The notes under the pieces: model-generated
What the model saw: only the letters and a program-made list of their open reading frames with translations
What the model was told of the DNA's origin: nothing
The model's database searches: none
Program-made: the position numbers and the translations under genes
Part shown: positions 44,087 through 52,617 of the stretch, one piece after another
How positions within the stretch are numbered: position 1 is the first letter of the stretch
Layout: each line of letters starts with the position of its first letter
Assembly: GCF_023740735.1 (NCBI RefSeq)
Contig: NZ_JAMRXH010000028.1
Location: 1 to 64,000 of the forward strand
Source: Nocardia sp. CDC159
Lineage (GTDB): Bacteria; Actinomycetota; Actinomycetes; Mycobacteriales; Mycobacteriaceae
Reading direction: 5' to 3'
Length of the DNA: 64,000 nt

Positions 44087-45664
44087 CTACAACTCGACGA
44101 CGCCGGGCGCGCCGTCCCGCACTCCGTAACTCGCCCGCGTCCGCACCGGCGCACCCGGCCTGCGGACATAGGGAACCACCCGGAAATCGCCGCGCCACAG
44201 GCGGTGATCGACCTCGACCCGGACGTAACCGCGCTGGGCGTTGAAGAACTTCAGGTCCGGATTGGCGGCGAGCAGGCGGCGGCCGGTGGGGTCGAGGTCG
44301 GCGCCGTCGCCCGCGCTCGAGATCGAGGTGCCGGTGAATTCCGCCGCCACGATCGGGGATTCGGGGTCGGTGTAGTCGCGGCGCAGGTCGCTGACCTGGT
44401 TCTGATGACGGTCGCCGGTGATCACGACCAGGTTGCGGACCTTCCGGTCGGCGGCCGCGCCGAGCACCGCGCCGCGGTCGGCGACATATCCATCCCAGGC
44501 GTCGGTGGACACCGCCACCCCCGGGCCCGGATCGCTGTCGAGCTGCCCCAGGCCCACCTGGTTGCCGATCACCTGCCAGCGCGCCGCGGAGCGGGTGAGG
44601 CCGTCGAGCAGCCAATCCCGTTGTCGGGCTCCGAGAATCGTCCGCTCGGGATCGAACCGGACCGGGCAGTCCGCGGAGACGTTGCCGCCGCAGGCCTGCC
44701 GGGTGCGGTACTGGCGCGTGTCGATCATGGTGATCTCCGCGAGGTCGCCGAAGCCGAACCGCCTGTGCAGCAGCATCGATGGCCCGGCGGGCAGGCTCTC
44801 GACGCGCAGCGGCTGATGTTCGTACATGGCCTGGAAGGCGGCCGCGCGGCGGCGGCGAAACAGCGCGGGTAGCAACGAGATATCGATGCCGAGCCCGGGG
44901 GAGTCGCTCGCCCAGTTGTTGTCGACCTCGTGATCGTCCATGGTGACCAACCACGGGAAGGCCGCATGCGCCGCCCGCAGCGGAGGTTCGGCCTTGGCCT
45001 GGGCGTAGCGCAGCCGATATCCGGCCAGATCCACGGCCTCGGCGGTCAGATACGGCTCCACCGACATCCCGACGCGGCCCCGTCGCCAGCCGCGCTCGTA
45101 GATGTAGTCGCCCAGATGGACGACGAGATCGAGGTCCTCGGCGCTCATATGGTCGTAGGCGGTGAAGTAGCCCGAGCTCCAGGACTGACAGGAGGCGAAG
45201 GCGAACCGCAGCCGCGCCGTCGGCGCCCCCGGCAGCGGCGCGGTGCGCGTGCGCCCGACCGGCGAGATCGCCGCACCCGCCCGAAACCGGTAGAAATACC
45301 ACCGATCCGGCTCCAGCCCGTCCACCTCCGGATGCACGCTGTGCCCGAGCTCCCGGGTGGCCACGGCCGTCCCGCGCCGCACCACCCGCCGGAAGCCCTC
45401 GTCGTGCGCCACCTCGTACTCGACGCCGACCGGCGCCCGCCCCATCCCGCCGAGCCCGTCGGGAGCCAACGGATCGGGAGCCAGCCGGGTCCACAGCACT
45501 ACCCCGTCCGGCCGCGGATCTCCCGAACCCACCCCGAGCGAGAACGGATCCCCCAGCCACCGCGGGGCCCGAAACCGCCCGCTCCCCGCCCCGGAAATCC
45601 CTACCAGCACCGCCCCTGCCCCCGCCGCGCCCAACCTCAACAACTGCCGACGAGCCAGAGCCAT
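44087..45664 (-). CDS. PhoD-type alkaline phosphatase (Tat-exported)
   Basis: Encodes 525 residues. The Tat signal starts MALARRQLLRLGAAGAG. A PhoD N-terminal fibronectin-like domain (FSLGVGSGDPRPDGVVLWTRL) precedes the metallophosphatase: FAFASCQSW, LVVHLGDYIYE, VTMDDHEVDNNW and ITGDRHQNQVS carry the Ca/Fe ligands. PhoD cleaves phosphodiesters and monoesters outside the cell and is usually induced by phosphate starvation. No Pho box was identified. It is followed on the opposite side by a PNPOx gene in the same direction. Confidence 0.92.
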   Translation of the reverse strand: MALARRQLLRLGAAGAGAVLVGISGAGSGRFRAPRWLGDPFSLGVGSGDPRPDGVVLWTRLAPDPLAPDGLGGMGRAPVGVEYEVAHDEGFRRVVRRGTAVATRELGHSVHPEVDGLEPDRWYFYRFRAGAAISPVGRTRTAPLPGAPTARLRFAFASCQSWSSGYFTAYDHMSAEDLDLVVHLGDYIYERGWRRGRVGMSVEPYLTAEAVDLAGYRLRYAQAKAEPPLRAAHAAFPWLVTMDDHEVDNNWASDSPGLGIDISLLPALFRRRRAAAFQAMYEHQPLRVESLPAGPSMLLHRRFGFGDLAEITMIDTRQYRTRQACGGNVSADCPVRFDPERTILGARQRDWLLDGLTRSAARWQVIGNQVGLGQLDSDPGPGVAVSTDAWDGYVADRGAVLGAAADRKVRNLVVITGDRHQNQVSDLRRDYTDPESPIVAAEFTGTSISSAGDGADLDPTGRRLLAANPDLKFFNAQRGYVRVEVDHRLWRGDFRVVPYVRRPGAPVRTRASYGVRDGAPGVVEL

Positions 45665-45712
45665 ACCTCAGGTTATTCCGCGGCCATCCTCCGGCGTCTG
45701 TCGGAGCGTACG

Positions 45713-46222
45713 TCAGGACAGCCGCCAGCGGGTGGCCCCATGGGGTTCGGCGGTCGCCACGCCCACGACGGTATGCGGGGTGACGTAGTAGAGATGCCAC
45801 GGCGGGCGACCGGCGCTGGGGGCACTGTACTGGGCGGTGAAGGCGTGCCCCCGCACCTCGACCGGCCAGCCCGCCGCGCGATAGCGAGCGGCGATGCGCT
45901 CCAAGGTGTTCGGATCGGTGACGATCGCCGCGGTGCCCTCCACCACGAGATCGAGATCGTCGAAGGGGAAGGCGAGGGCGCAGGCCGGGTTGGCGGCGAG
46001 ATTGCGGGATTTGCGGGTGCCGGGGCCGCTGACCAGATAGACCCCGTCGTCCAGCCACAGGGCTCCGATGCCGGTGGTGTGCGGGCGGCCGTCGGGGCCG
46101 CAGGTGCTCAGATAGGCCCGCCCGTCCGGATCGGCGATGAAATCGTGCAGGGCCGCGTGCGCCCGCGACCACGGCAGGGGGTCGTTACCGTAGATGTCCA
46201 GATTGGTTGTCTCGATCTGCAT
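45713..46222 (-). CDS. Pyridoxamine 5'-phosphate oxidase-family flavin/F420-binding protein
   Basis: Encodes 169 residues. The split-barrel pattern is AHAALHDFIADPDGRAYLSTCGPDGRPHTTGIGALWLDDGVYLVSGPGTRKSRNLAANPACAL in segments, then LVVEGTAAIVTD and a C-terminal WHLYYVTPHTVVGV. In actinobacteria most members bind F420, FMN or heme and reduce small molecules. The cofactor cannot be told here. It is divergent from the MurJ gene. Confidence 0.85.
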   Translation of the reverse strand: MQIETTNLDIYGNDPLPWSRAHAALHDFIADPDGRAYLSTCGPDGRPHTTGIGALWLDDGVYLVSGPGTRKSRNLAANPACALAFPFDDLDLVVEGTAAIVTDPNTLERIAARYRAAGWPVEVRGHAFTAQYSAPSAGRPPWHLYYVTPHTVVGVATAEPHGATRWRLS

Positions 46223-46339
46223 GGCGTCCTCCAGCGTCGGCTACAAGTGCTGACCGGACGGCGGCCGGAAACTCATCGTCCGCGCGATTCGAACCGGAAA
46301 GTACCCTCGGAACGGCGATATCCGATCGGGGAGGGATTC

Positions 46340-47992
46340 TTGGACTACGGCAATCTGCCCACCCAGCCGCTGCCGGTGTTACCGGGTCCGCATCCGGAGT
46401 CGGTGCGGCCGAGGCGCACCCGGACCCTGGCCCGCGCGGGCGGTCACGTCGCCCTGGCCAATGTGGCGAGCAAGGTGACCGGTTTCGCGAGAACCCTCGC
46501 GCTGGCCGCCGCGATCGGGGCCGCCGCGGTCGCCGACTCCTACAATCTGGCCAACAACATGCCGAATATGGTGTACGAACTGATGCTCGGCAGCGTATTC
46601 GCCAGTGCGATCGTGCCGCTGCTGATCCGGGCCCGTCGGCTGGGTCGCCGTGGCTCCCGGGAATTCACCCAGCGCCTGCTGGTCGCGGCGGTGATCGTCG
46701 CCGCGGCGGTCACGGTGGTTACCGTGCTGTGCGCGCCGCTGCTGGTGCGCATCCTCGTCGCCCATCCCGAACAGCGGCGGCTCACCACGATATTCGCCTA
46801 CCTGCTGCTACCGCAGATCTTTTGTTACGCCCTGACGATGCTGCTGACCGCCGTGCTCAACGTCCGCGACAGCTTCGCCGCGGCGGCCTGGGCTCCGGTG
46901 GTCAACAACGTGATCGTGCTGGCGACACTGGGGATATTCGTGCTGCTGCCCGGCCCGGTCACCCTGACGCCCGCGTCGATGACGGCCGCGCAGGTGCTCA
47001 CCCTCGGCCTCGGAACCACCGCGGGCATCGCCGGACAGGCCGCCTGGGTGGCGGTGGCGCTGCGGCGCAACGGTTTCCGATGGAGCTGGCGGGTGCGTCC
47101 GATCCCGCACACCTGGCGGCCGGTGCGCGCCGCGGTCCCGCTGCTGGGCTGGGTGCTGGCGTACGCGGGTATCAGCCAGGTCGGTGTGGTGGTGACGCTG
47201 CGCGTCGCCTCCGACCACGGCGGCATGTCCGTCTACACCTATGCCGACCCGCTGTTCCAGGTCCCCTACGGCATTCTCGCCGCATCGCTGCTCACGGTGC
47301 TGATGCCGCGCATCTCTCGCGCCGCGGCCCGCGGTGACCGGCCCGCCGTGATCGCCGATCTCGGCCGCGGCGCGCGGTATTTGGTCGTCGCCATGGTGCC
47401 GGTGACGGTGGCGATGGCTTTGCTCGGACCGGTCCTGGCCACGGTGGTGTTCACCGGTCGCGTCGACGCGGCCGCGGCCCGGCTGATCGGTGCGGCCGTG
47501 GCGTCCGCGGCCTTCGGCCTGGCCCCGTTCGCGCTGGTGATGCTGCAGCTGCGAGTGTTCTACGCCGACAACGACACCCGCACCCCGACGTTGATCAATA
47601 TCGCCATGGTGCTCACCAAGATCGGCGTTCTGGCGCTGTCGGTCACGGTCCTGCCCGATCCCGGCGTCGTGGTGATGCTCGGCGTCGCGGGTTCGGCCGC
47701 CTACGTCGTCGGCGCGCTGACGGGACACCTGCTGCTGCGCCGCCGTTACGGCCTGCTCGGCTTCGCCACCGTCGCAACCACATTCGCGCGGGTGATCTGG
47801 GCGGCCGCGATCGCGGGCTGGGGCTGCCTGGTCGCCATGGCGCTGGCCCGGCACGCCGTCGCCGACCCGACGCTCGGACGCGTGCTCACCGTGTCGGTCG
47901 GTGCGGCGATCGGTGCGGCGACCTTCCTGCTCGCGGCCAAGATCATCGGCATACCGGAGGTCCGGCACGCCCGGGCGTTGCTGCGCGGGTGA
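46340..47992 (+). CDS. murJ: MurJ-type lipid II flippase
   Basis: Encodes 550 residues from TTG 46340, chosen for GGGAGGG four bases upstream and because the protein's homology begins at ARAGGHVALANVASKVTGFART. About 14 membrane helices are visible, with the MurJ/MviN marks NLANNMPNMVYELMLGSVFASAIVP and PLFQVPYGILAASLLTVLMPRISR. MurJ moves lipid II across the membrane for peptidoglycan synthesis. The long pseudokinase and extracellular part of mycobacterial MviN (about 1,180 residues) is missing, so this may be a second, short copy. Confidence 0.88.
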   Translation: MDYGNLPTQPLPVLPGPHPESVRPRRTRTLARAGGHVALANVASKVTGFARTLALAAAIGAAAVADSYNLANNMPNMVYELMLGSVFASAIVPLLIRARRLGRRGSREFTQRLLVAAVIVAAAVTVVTVLCAPLLVRILVAHPEQRRLTTIFAYLLLPQIFCYALTMLLTAVLNVRDSFAAAAWAPVVNNVIVLATLGIFVLLPGPVTLTPASMTAAQVLTLGLGTTAGIAGQAAWVAVALRRNGFRWSWRVRPIPHTWRPVRAAVPLLGWVLAYAGISQVGVVVTLRVASDHGGMSVYTYADPLFQVPYGILAASLLTVLMPRISRAAARGDRPAVIADLGRGARYLVVAMVPVTVAMALLGPVLATVVFTGRVDAAAARLIGAAVASAAFGLAPFALVMLQLRVFYADNDTRTPTLINIAMVLTKIGVLALSVTVLPDPGVVVMLGVAGSAAYVVGALTGHLLLRRRYGLLGFATVATTFARVIWAAAIAGWGCLVAMALARHAVADPTLGRVLTVSVGAAIGAATFLLAAKIIGIPEVRHARALLRG

Positions 47993-48008
47993 GCGGGCGT
48001 GCCGCGAA

Positions 48009-48428
48009 TCAGTTGGCGACGCAGGCGGACCCGAGATTGATGCCGGTGCCGACGTCGACGGCCGCCGACACCACGGTCGTCGCGCCCGGCTGGAGGGCGT
48101 AGATGTAGGTGATCTTCGTCGACGACGGAGTCCACGTCGCGGTCGCCACGCCGTTGGACGGCTTGGCGTCGGCGAAACCGCTGGGGCCCTGGCCCTGCTC
48201 GAAGAAGTAGACCGTCTTGGTGTTGTCGTCGACCCGGGCGGTCACGGTGTAGGAGCAACCCGTCCCGTACTTGTGCGAGCCGAGGCTCAACCCGGGCGCG
48301 ACCTCGAGCGCGGTGACCGTCGCCGCGGCCTGCGGTGCGGCCAACGCGGTGACGGTGGCGGCGACACCGAGTGCGGCGGCTCCGGTGGCGAATCGAATCG
48401 AGGTGGGCGAGTTGATGATTCGAGCCAT
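48009..48428 (-). CDS. Small secreted protein of unknown function
   Basis: Encodes 139 residues from MARIINSPTSIRF, with GGAGGGA upstream. A Sec signal peptide ends near APQAAATVTA (about residue 37). The mature part is Thr/Val-rich with two cysteines (GTGCSYTVTA and the terminal SACVAN) and looks like a beta-sandwich with TVTARVDDNTKTVYFFEQG. Similar small secreted proteins occur in Nocardia; the function is unknown. Confidence 0.75.
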   Translation of the reverse strand: MARIINSPTSIRFATGAAALGVAATVTALAAPQAAATVTALEVAPGLSLGSHKYGTGCSYTVTARVDDNTKTVYFFEQGQGPSGFADAKPSNGVATATWTPSSTKITYIYALQPGATTVVSAAVDVGTGINLGSACVAN

Positions 48429-48867
48429 GATGTGCAATCCCTCCAGTATTGCCCCGGAACCCGTTGCGCCGGTGGTCGATTCGAGCATCCGAAGTGTATC
48501 CGCCCGGCCCGGACGCTTGATGCCCCAATTTTCCCTGCCGCGATCCGGGCCGTGGCACGCCGCAGCAACCCATCCGGCGTCTCCAGCCTCGGCCGGGTGG
48601 CCGGTGGCCGTCCATTGCGTGGCCGCCGGTGAAACCATTCCTGAATATTGTTAGGCCGCAACGACATCCGGCGTCATATGGCTCCGGATCGGCATCCGGC
48701 ACGCCCACTCTGCCGACGGATCCGGGCCGGATGATATTTCAGTACGGCCACTATATCGGCATCTGGTGTAACTGTTTCACCGAAAAACATTCATGTCGGC
48801 AATTTCTGGGTACACACACCTGCAAGCCGGGCCGGACCCGGAGGCACGAAAACGAAGAAGTACGATC
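48429..48867. other. Intergenic region between divergent secreted-protein genes
   Basis: About 440 bases. It is AT-richer towards 48640-48800 and must contain promoters for both genes. No clear operator was found; GGTGTAAC/TTTCACC near 48770 is a weak inverted repeat. Confidence 0.45.
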
Positions 48868-49482
48868 ATGCGTAGAGCAACGGCGCTCTTCGCCGCATTA
48901 CTGTTGGCCATCCTGTTTTCCTTCGCGCACTCGACCGCGCCGCAGGCCCACGCCGCCAACTGCACCGGCAACTGGGCAATCGGTATCGGCGGTCTCGGGG
49001 ACAACACCTCCTCGGTGTTCATCCCCTTCGTCGATCAACCCGTCGGCTACAACTCGCTCGATCCGATGTCGGGATTGAACGAACTCAATCGCCTGTTCTG
49101 GCTGCACCGCGGCGAATGCCCGGGCGACCACATCAGGATGATCGGGCACAGCGAGGGCGCTGGCATTCTGCACGCCTGGGTCACCGCGAACCAGTACGTC
49201 GGGAATGCCAATGCCATTCTGCTGGCCGATCCCAAGCGTGCCCCCGGACCCGGTTGGGGCGGCCTGTCGTCGGCCCCGGGCAATCACCTCATCGGCTATC
49301 CGCTGGCCGGGGTGGACGACTGGTTCGGCCCCTTCCCGACGCTGACGGTCTGCAACCACGACGACCAGATCTGCGACACCTCGGCCGGGTGGTACGGCTA
49401 CCTGTTCGCGGGCGCGCACAGCCGCTACGACTTCAACGTCTGGCACTACGGCGACTGGGACGACGGCGTCTGGTATCGGTAA
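48868..49482 (+). CDS. Secreted serine hydrolase, PE-PPE/cutinase-like
   Basis: Encodes 204 residues from MRRATALFAALLL; a Sec signal peptide ends at AHAANC. The nucleophile elbow is GHSEGAG in MIGHSEGAGILHAWV, as in PE-PPE and cutinase-fold esterases. VDDWFGPFPTL and the terminal AHSRYDFNVWHYG may supply the acid and His. Several cysteines (NC, EC, VCNHDDQIC) suggest disulfides. It is short compared with PE-PPE domains (about 220-230). The substrate, ester or glycan, is unknown. Confidence 0.7.
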   Translation: MRRATALFAALLLAILFSFAHSTAPQAHAANCTGNWAIGIGGLGDNTSSVFIPFVDQPVGYNSLDPMSGLNELNRLFWLHRGECPGDHIRMIGHSEGAGILHAWVTANQYVGNANAILLADPKRAPGPGWGGLSSAPGNHLIGYPLAGVDDWFGPFPTLTVCNHDDQICDTSAGWYGYLFAGAHSRYDFNVWHYGDWDDGVWYR

Positions 49483-49498
49483 CCGCCGATTTCGGGGA

Positions 49499-49969
49499 TC
49501 AGTAGCCCTGCGGCACTGGTCCCCATTGGCTGAAACCGTGCCCCATCGATGTGCACATCGCCACGCCTCGATAGGTGATTTCGCATGTCGCCCCGGCATA
49601 GCTGATCGAGTACCGCGGCGCGTGGGCGTCGGCGGACTCGATCCGCGCCAGCGCCGGATTTCCGCCGGGCAGGGTATGGCTGCCGTTGGAGTTCCACTGC
49701 GGATGAGCGGGCATCGCGGGCGAATCGATGATGATGGCGGGGACATTCGGCAACGACACCTGCGCGCCGGCATACAACACATTCATGGCCGGGGCCGGTG
49801 GATTCAGATCGCAGCCCACCGTGCCGTCGCCGCGGATCGAGCAGTTCCACCCGCCCATGGCGAAATAGACCGTGTCGGCGGCGTGTGCGGTGCTCGCCCC
49901 GGACAGGCACGCGGCGGCACCAAGAATTCCCCCGCAAACCGTTGCGGCGACGAACTTTCCGGCAGCCAT
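49499..49969 (-). CDS. Small secreted protein of unknown function
   Basis: Encodes 156 residues with a Sec signal (MAAGKFVAATVCGGILGAA, cleavage near STAHA). The mature part has YFAMGGWNCSIRGDGTVGCD and, late, GATCEITYRGVAMCTSMGHGF, giving four cysteines likely in disulfides. This C-x-I-x8-C pattern is seen in many nocardial and mycobacterial secreted proteins of unknown role. Its end faces the hydrolase gene. Confidence 0.72.
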   Translation of the reverse strand: MAAGKFVAATVCGGILGAAACLSGASTAHAADTVYFAMGGWNCSIRGDGTVGCDLNPPAPAMNVLYAGAQVSLPNVPAIIIDSPAMPAHPQWNSNGSHTLPGGNPALARIESADAHAPRYSISYAGATCEITYRGVAMCTSMGHGFSQWGPVPQGY

Positions 49970-50082
49970 GAAGAAAATTTATCACCACGCGGCGTAAAGG
50001 CAAGAGTTTGTCGAGGGGGCCCGACAGAATTGGCGGGCGATGCAATCGACGGGCGATTCCACCGATAGGGGAGACTGGGCGG

Positions 50083-50487
50083 ATGATCGACGACGAGACG
50101 CAATTGTTGGTGGTCGACGCGGCGAATGTAGTCGGCTCGCGTCCCGACGGGTGGTGGCGCGATCGGGCGGGTGCGGCGCGACGACTGCTGGACCGGTTGG
50201 GAGTGCTGAGCGGTCACCTGTCCGCCGATATCGTCGTCGTACTCGAGGGCGCGGCGAAAAAGGCTGTCGACGAGCATGATTCGGCACCGGGGCGGATACG
50301 GGTGGTCGCCGCCGAGGGATCGGGCGACGATGCGATCGTCGGCGTGGTGGCCGCCGCGGTCGATGCGGGCGTCGCATCGGTCGTCGTGGTCACGGCCGAC
50401 CGTGGGCTGCGCGACCGGGTCGCGGCGCTGAGGGCGAGGACCACCGGTCCGCGCGAATTCTTGGATCGCATCGACTCGCTTCGCTAG
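50083..50487 (+). CDS. NYN/PIN-like nuclease-fold protein
   Basis: Encodes 134 residues from MIDDETQLLVV. The strand-plus-Asp motif VVDAANVVGSRPDGWWRDRAGAARRLLDRL near the start and VVVVTADRGLRDRVAALRA near the end are the patterns of NYN/PIN ribonucleases, with Asp residues as metal ligands (VDAAN, GSGDDAIV, TADRGL). Probably a cytosolic RNase or an inactive RNA-binding relative. It stands alone between two secreted-protein genes. Confidence 0.75.
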   Translation: MIDDETQLLVVDAANVVGSRPDGWWRDRAGAARRLLDRLGVLSGHLSADIVVVLEGAAKKAVDEHDSAPGRIRVVAAEGSGDDAIVGVVAAAVDAGVASVVVVTADRGLRDRVAALRARTTGPREFLDRIDSLR

Positions 50488-50536
50488 GCCGGTGCGCCCG
50501 CGACTCCGCCGGGAAGGACGCGGGCGGGGTCATCGA

Positions 50537-50752
50537 CTAGGAGATCGCGGAGGACATCGTCGCCAGGCCGGGGAACATGCAGGCCGACAGGCTGAAATTC
50601 ATGGGCGAGCAGTCGATCGGCGTTGCCTCGGTGGGCTCCGGGGAAAGGGGAAGCGGTTCGGCGGACGCCCCGGCGGCTCCGAGAACGGTCGCCGAAACGA
50701 ACAGAGCGGCAACGGTACCGCGGTGAACCAGCTTGGTGATGCGCATTCGCAC
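50537..50752 (-). CDS. Short secreted peptide
   Basis: Encodes 71 residues. The signal peptide ends near AAGASAEP, leaving about 40 residues with two cysteines (PIDCSPMNF and LSACMFPGL) and a Pro-rich start (PLPLSPEPTEATP). I do not recognise it. GGAGTG precedes the start at a normal distance. Confidence 0.6.
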   Translation of the reverse strand: MRMRITKLVHRGTVAALFVSATVLGAAGASAEPLPLSPEPTEATPIDCSPMNFSLSACMFPGLATMSSAIS

Positions 50753-50853
50753 TCCTTCGAAATCAAGGTCATTTCCCCGACGCGCTCACGCTATCGATCG
50801 GTCCACCGGCCCGGCATGCCCCCAATTGGCCTGCCCCCCAAGCGCGCTGGTCG

Positions 50854-52125
50854 CTACCCGCGCCGCCGCCCCTGCCGTCGCCGCTTGAAGAACACCTCCT
50901 CGACCGATTCCGCGGGAATCGCCCGCACGAGCACGTTCAACCGCGGGTCGTCGCGGTGATCGGCCAGATGCCAATGCAATCCGGCCCGCCGCTCCGGCGG
51001 CAGCGTCGCCCATACCGCGCCGATATGCGCGCGGACCTCGGCATCGGCGGTCGCGAGAAGGTCCAGCATCGACGCCCAGATGTCGGCCTCGGTGGCGTGG
51101 GCGGGCAGGTCGGCGAGCGTGGCCGGGGACAACCCCGCCAGCAGCCGAGCCGCCCGCAGCCGCAGCTCGGTATCGGCCGCGCCGAGCGCCGCGAACAGGC
51201 CGCGCCAGCTGTCGGGGCGGGCATCGCCGTCCAACGCGGTGATCAGCGCGCGCAGCGCGGGTTCGTGGGCGAGGATCGGCAGCGCGGCCAACCGGGCCAG
51301 CGCATCGGGACCGAGGCGACCGGCCACCGCGAGCAGCTGCGGCACCGCGCCCACTCGGATGGCGGTCTCGATGAGTCCACCCAGCTCCGCGGCCGAGCCG
51401 ACGGTGAACAGGATGTCCCCGACGGCGGCCACCGCATCGGGCTCGCAGCGCGCGAAGACCGTCAGCGCCGCGGTCTGCAACTCCGGCGGACCAATCAACA
51501 CCGTTCGGATCATCCCCGGAACCCGGTGTTGCGTACCGACGAGCAGCTGGCGCACGATGGCGCTGACCGCATCGGCGGAGTAGGCGTAGGCCGCCGAGAA
51601 GATCAGTCCGGCATCGTCGTGCACACCCCGCTCGACGGCCTCGATCAGCGGCGGGGTGGCGTAGGCGAGAAACGGACCCGCCGTGACATAGTCGCCGCGG
51701 CGCAGGATCTCGTTGACGATGCCGACCACCGGCTCCGGTGGCGCCACATCGGCGAGCTCGCCCACCGAGCGCGGATCCAGATAGGGCGCACAGTCGGCGG
51801 CATACGAGGGATCGAGCAGCGCAAGGGTTTCCGCCGCCTTCTTCGGATGTTCGACGCCAACCGCGCCCGCCGCGCGCCCGGTCAGCATCGGCGGCACCAG
51901 TCGCTGTACCAGCGGGATCGAGATCGTGAGCGGAATGATCGGCACCAATCTGCTGATCCGCCCGAAGGTTTCGGCATGCCGATCGAACAGGACCGCGGCC
52001 ATCCGCTGCTGGATCTCGTGCACCTGCTCCGCGCCGAGTCGTTTCAGGTGGGCCAGCCGTTCCGGCGGCACGTGCAGGGTGCGGGCCAACAGCACGATCT
52101 GCGCGCGCGTGATCGGATCGCTCAT
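50854..52125 (-). CDS. Helical-repeat protein of unknown function
   Basis: Encodes 423 residues from MSDPITRAQIV. It is almost wholly helical with HEAT- or MgtE-N-like repeats (for example TLALLDPSYAADCAPYLDPRSVGELADV and ALGAADTELRLRAARLLAGLSPATLADL). A short hydrophobic stretch lies at LVPIIPLTISIPLVQ. It ends in a very basic tail (FFKRRRQGRRRG). It overlaps the upstream small gene by ATGA, so the two form one unit. No function can be assigned. Confidence 0.7.
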   Translation of the reverse strand: MSDPITRAQIVLLARTLHVPPERLAHLKRLGAEQVHEIQQRMAAVLFDRHAETFGRISRLVPIIPLTISIPLVQRLVPPMLTGRAAGAVGVEHPKKAAETLALLDPSYAADCAPYLDPRSVGELADVAPPEPVVGIVNEILRRGDYVTAGPFLAYATPPLIEAVERGVHDDAGLIFSAAYAYSADAVSAIVRQLLVGTQHRVPGMIRTVLIGPPELQTAALTVFARCEPDAVAAVGDILFTVGSAAELGGLIETAIRVGAVPQLLAVAGRLGPDALARLAALPILAHEPALRALITALDGDARPDSWRGLFAALGAADTELRLRAARLLAGLSPATLADLPAHATEADIWASMLDLLATADAEVRAHIGAVWATLPPERRAGLHWHLADHRDDPRLNVLVRAIPAESVEEVFFKRRRQGRRRG

Positions 52126-52346
52126 CGATCGAGCCGGTCGCCGAACATGATTCGCTTCGTGATCCCGCGCAGCGGCCGGGGCAGCGCGCCCACCATGGCG
52201 TCGATCGCCGCATTCAGCGTGGCCGCCTCGTGCCGGTGCGCCGCGCGGAAAAGCCCCAGTAGATCGGCGATTTCGGGCTCGGTGAGGTCGTCCAGGGCCC
52301 CCGGTGACCCGCCCAGCTCCCGTTCCAGATCCGCTCTCGCGTTCAT
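52122..52346 (-). CDS. Small partner protein of unknown function
   Basis: Encodes 74 residues (LTEPEIADLLGLFRAAHRHEAATLNAAIDAMVGALPRPLRG in segments), mostly helical, no signal peptide. Its stop overlaps the start of the helical-repeat gene (ATGA), which suggests the two proteins work together or are made in a fixed ratio. Confidence 0.6.
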   Translation of the reverse strand: MNARADLERELGGSPGALDDLTEPEIADLLGLFRAAHRHEAATLNAAIDAMVGALPRPLRGITKRIMFGDRLDR

Positions 52347-52617
52347 GCCGCTCCTGACCGTCCGTGCCTCGCATGGTAGGAGTGGGCCCGGTCGGCGCGT
52401 GGCGAATCGAGCGGGTTTTGATCGATATCACGTCACCGGCGTGCGCATCCGCGCAGCCGCGCCCGCCGTCCGAACGACCGAAAATCGTTGGTGTGGTTCG
52501 TGTCTGGTGGGTACTCCCGCTGTGTGCCGCCCGGATCCGCTGTGGACCGGCCCGCGCCGTCGCCGCCGCGTCGATACCTGGGGCACATGACGATTCCCGA
52601 CGCGGGCGGCAGGGGCC

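Noticed and set aside
43977..44129. Short frame starting in the ATGA at the end of the 43798 gene
   Set aside because: It runs into the 3' end of phoD, is Pro/Thr-rich and lacks support; it may only be a coincidental frame.
43704..46172. An 822-codon open frame on the minus strand
   Set aside because: It is an antisense-frame shadow: its product is Arg/Gly/Pro-rich without motifs and overlaps the PhoD and PNPOx genes, which have clear families on the same strand in another frame.
44930..46339. Upstream extension of the MurJ frame by about 470 codons
   Set aside because: The extension is opposite to the PhoD/PNPOx genes, is Arg/Pro-rich and carries no domain; TTG 46340 with a strong ribosome site is the better start.
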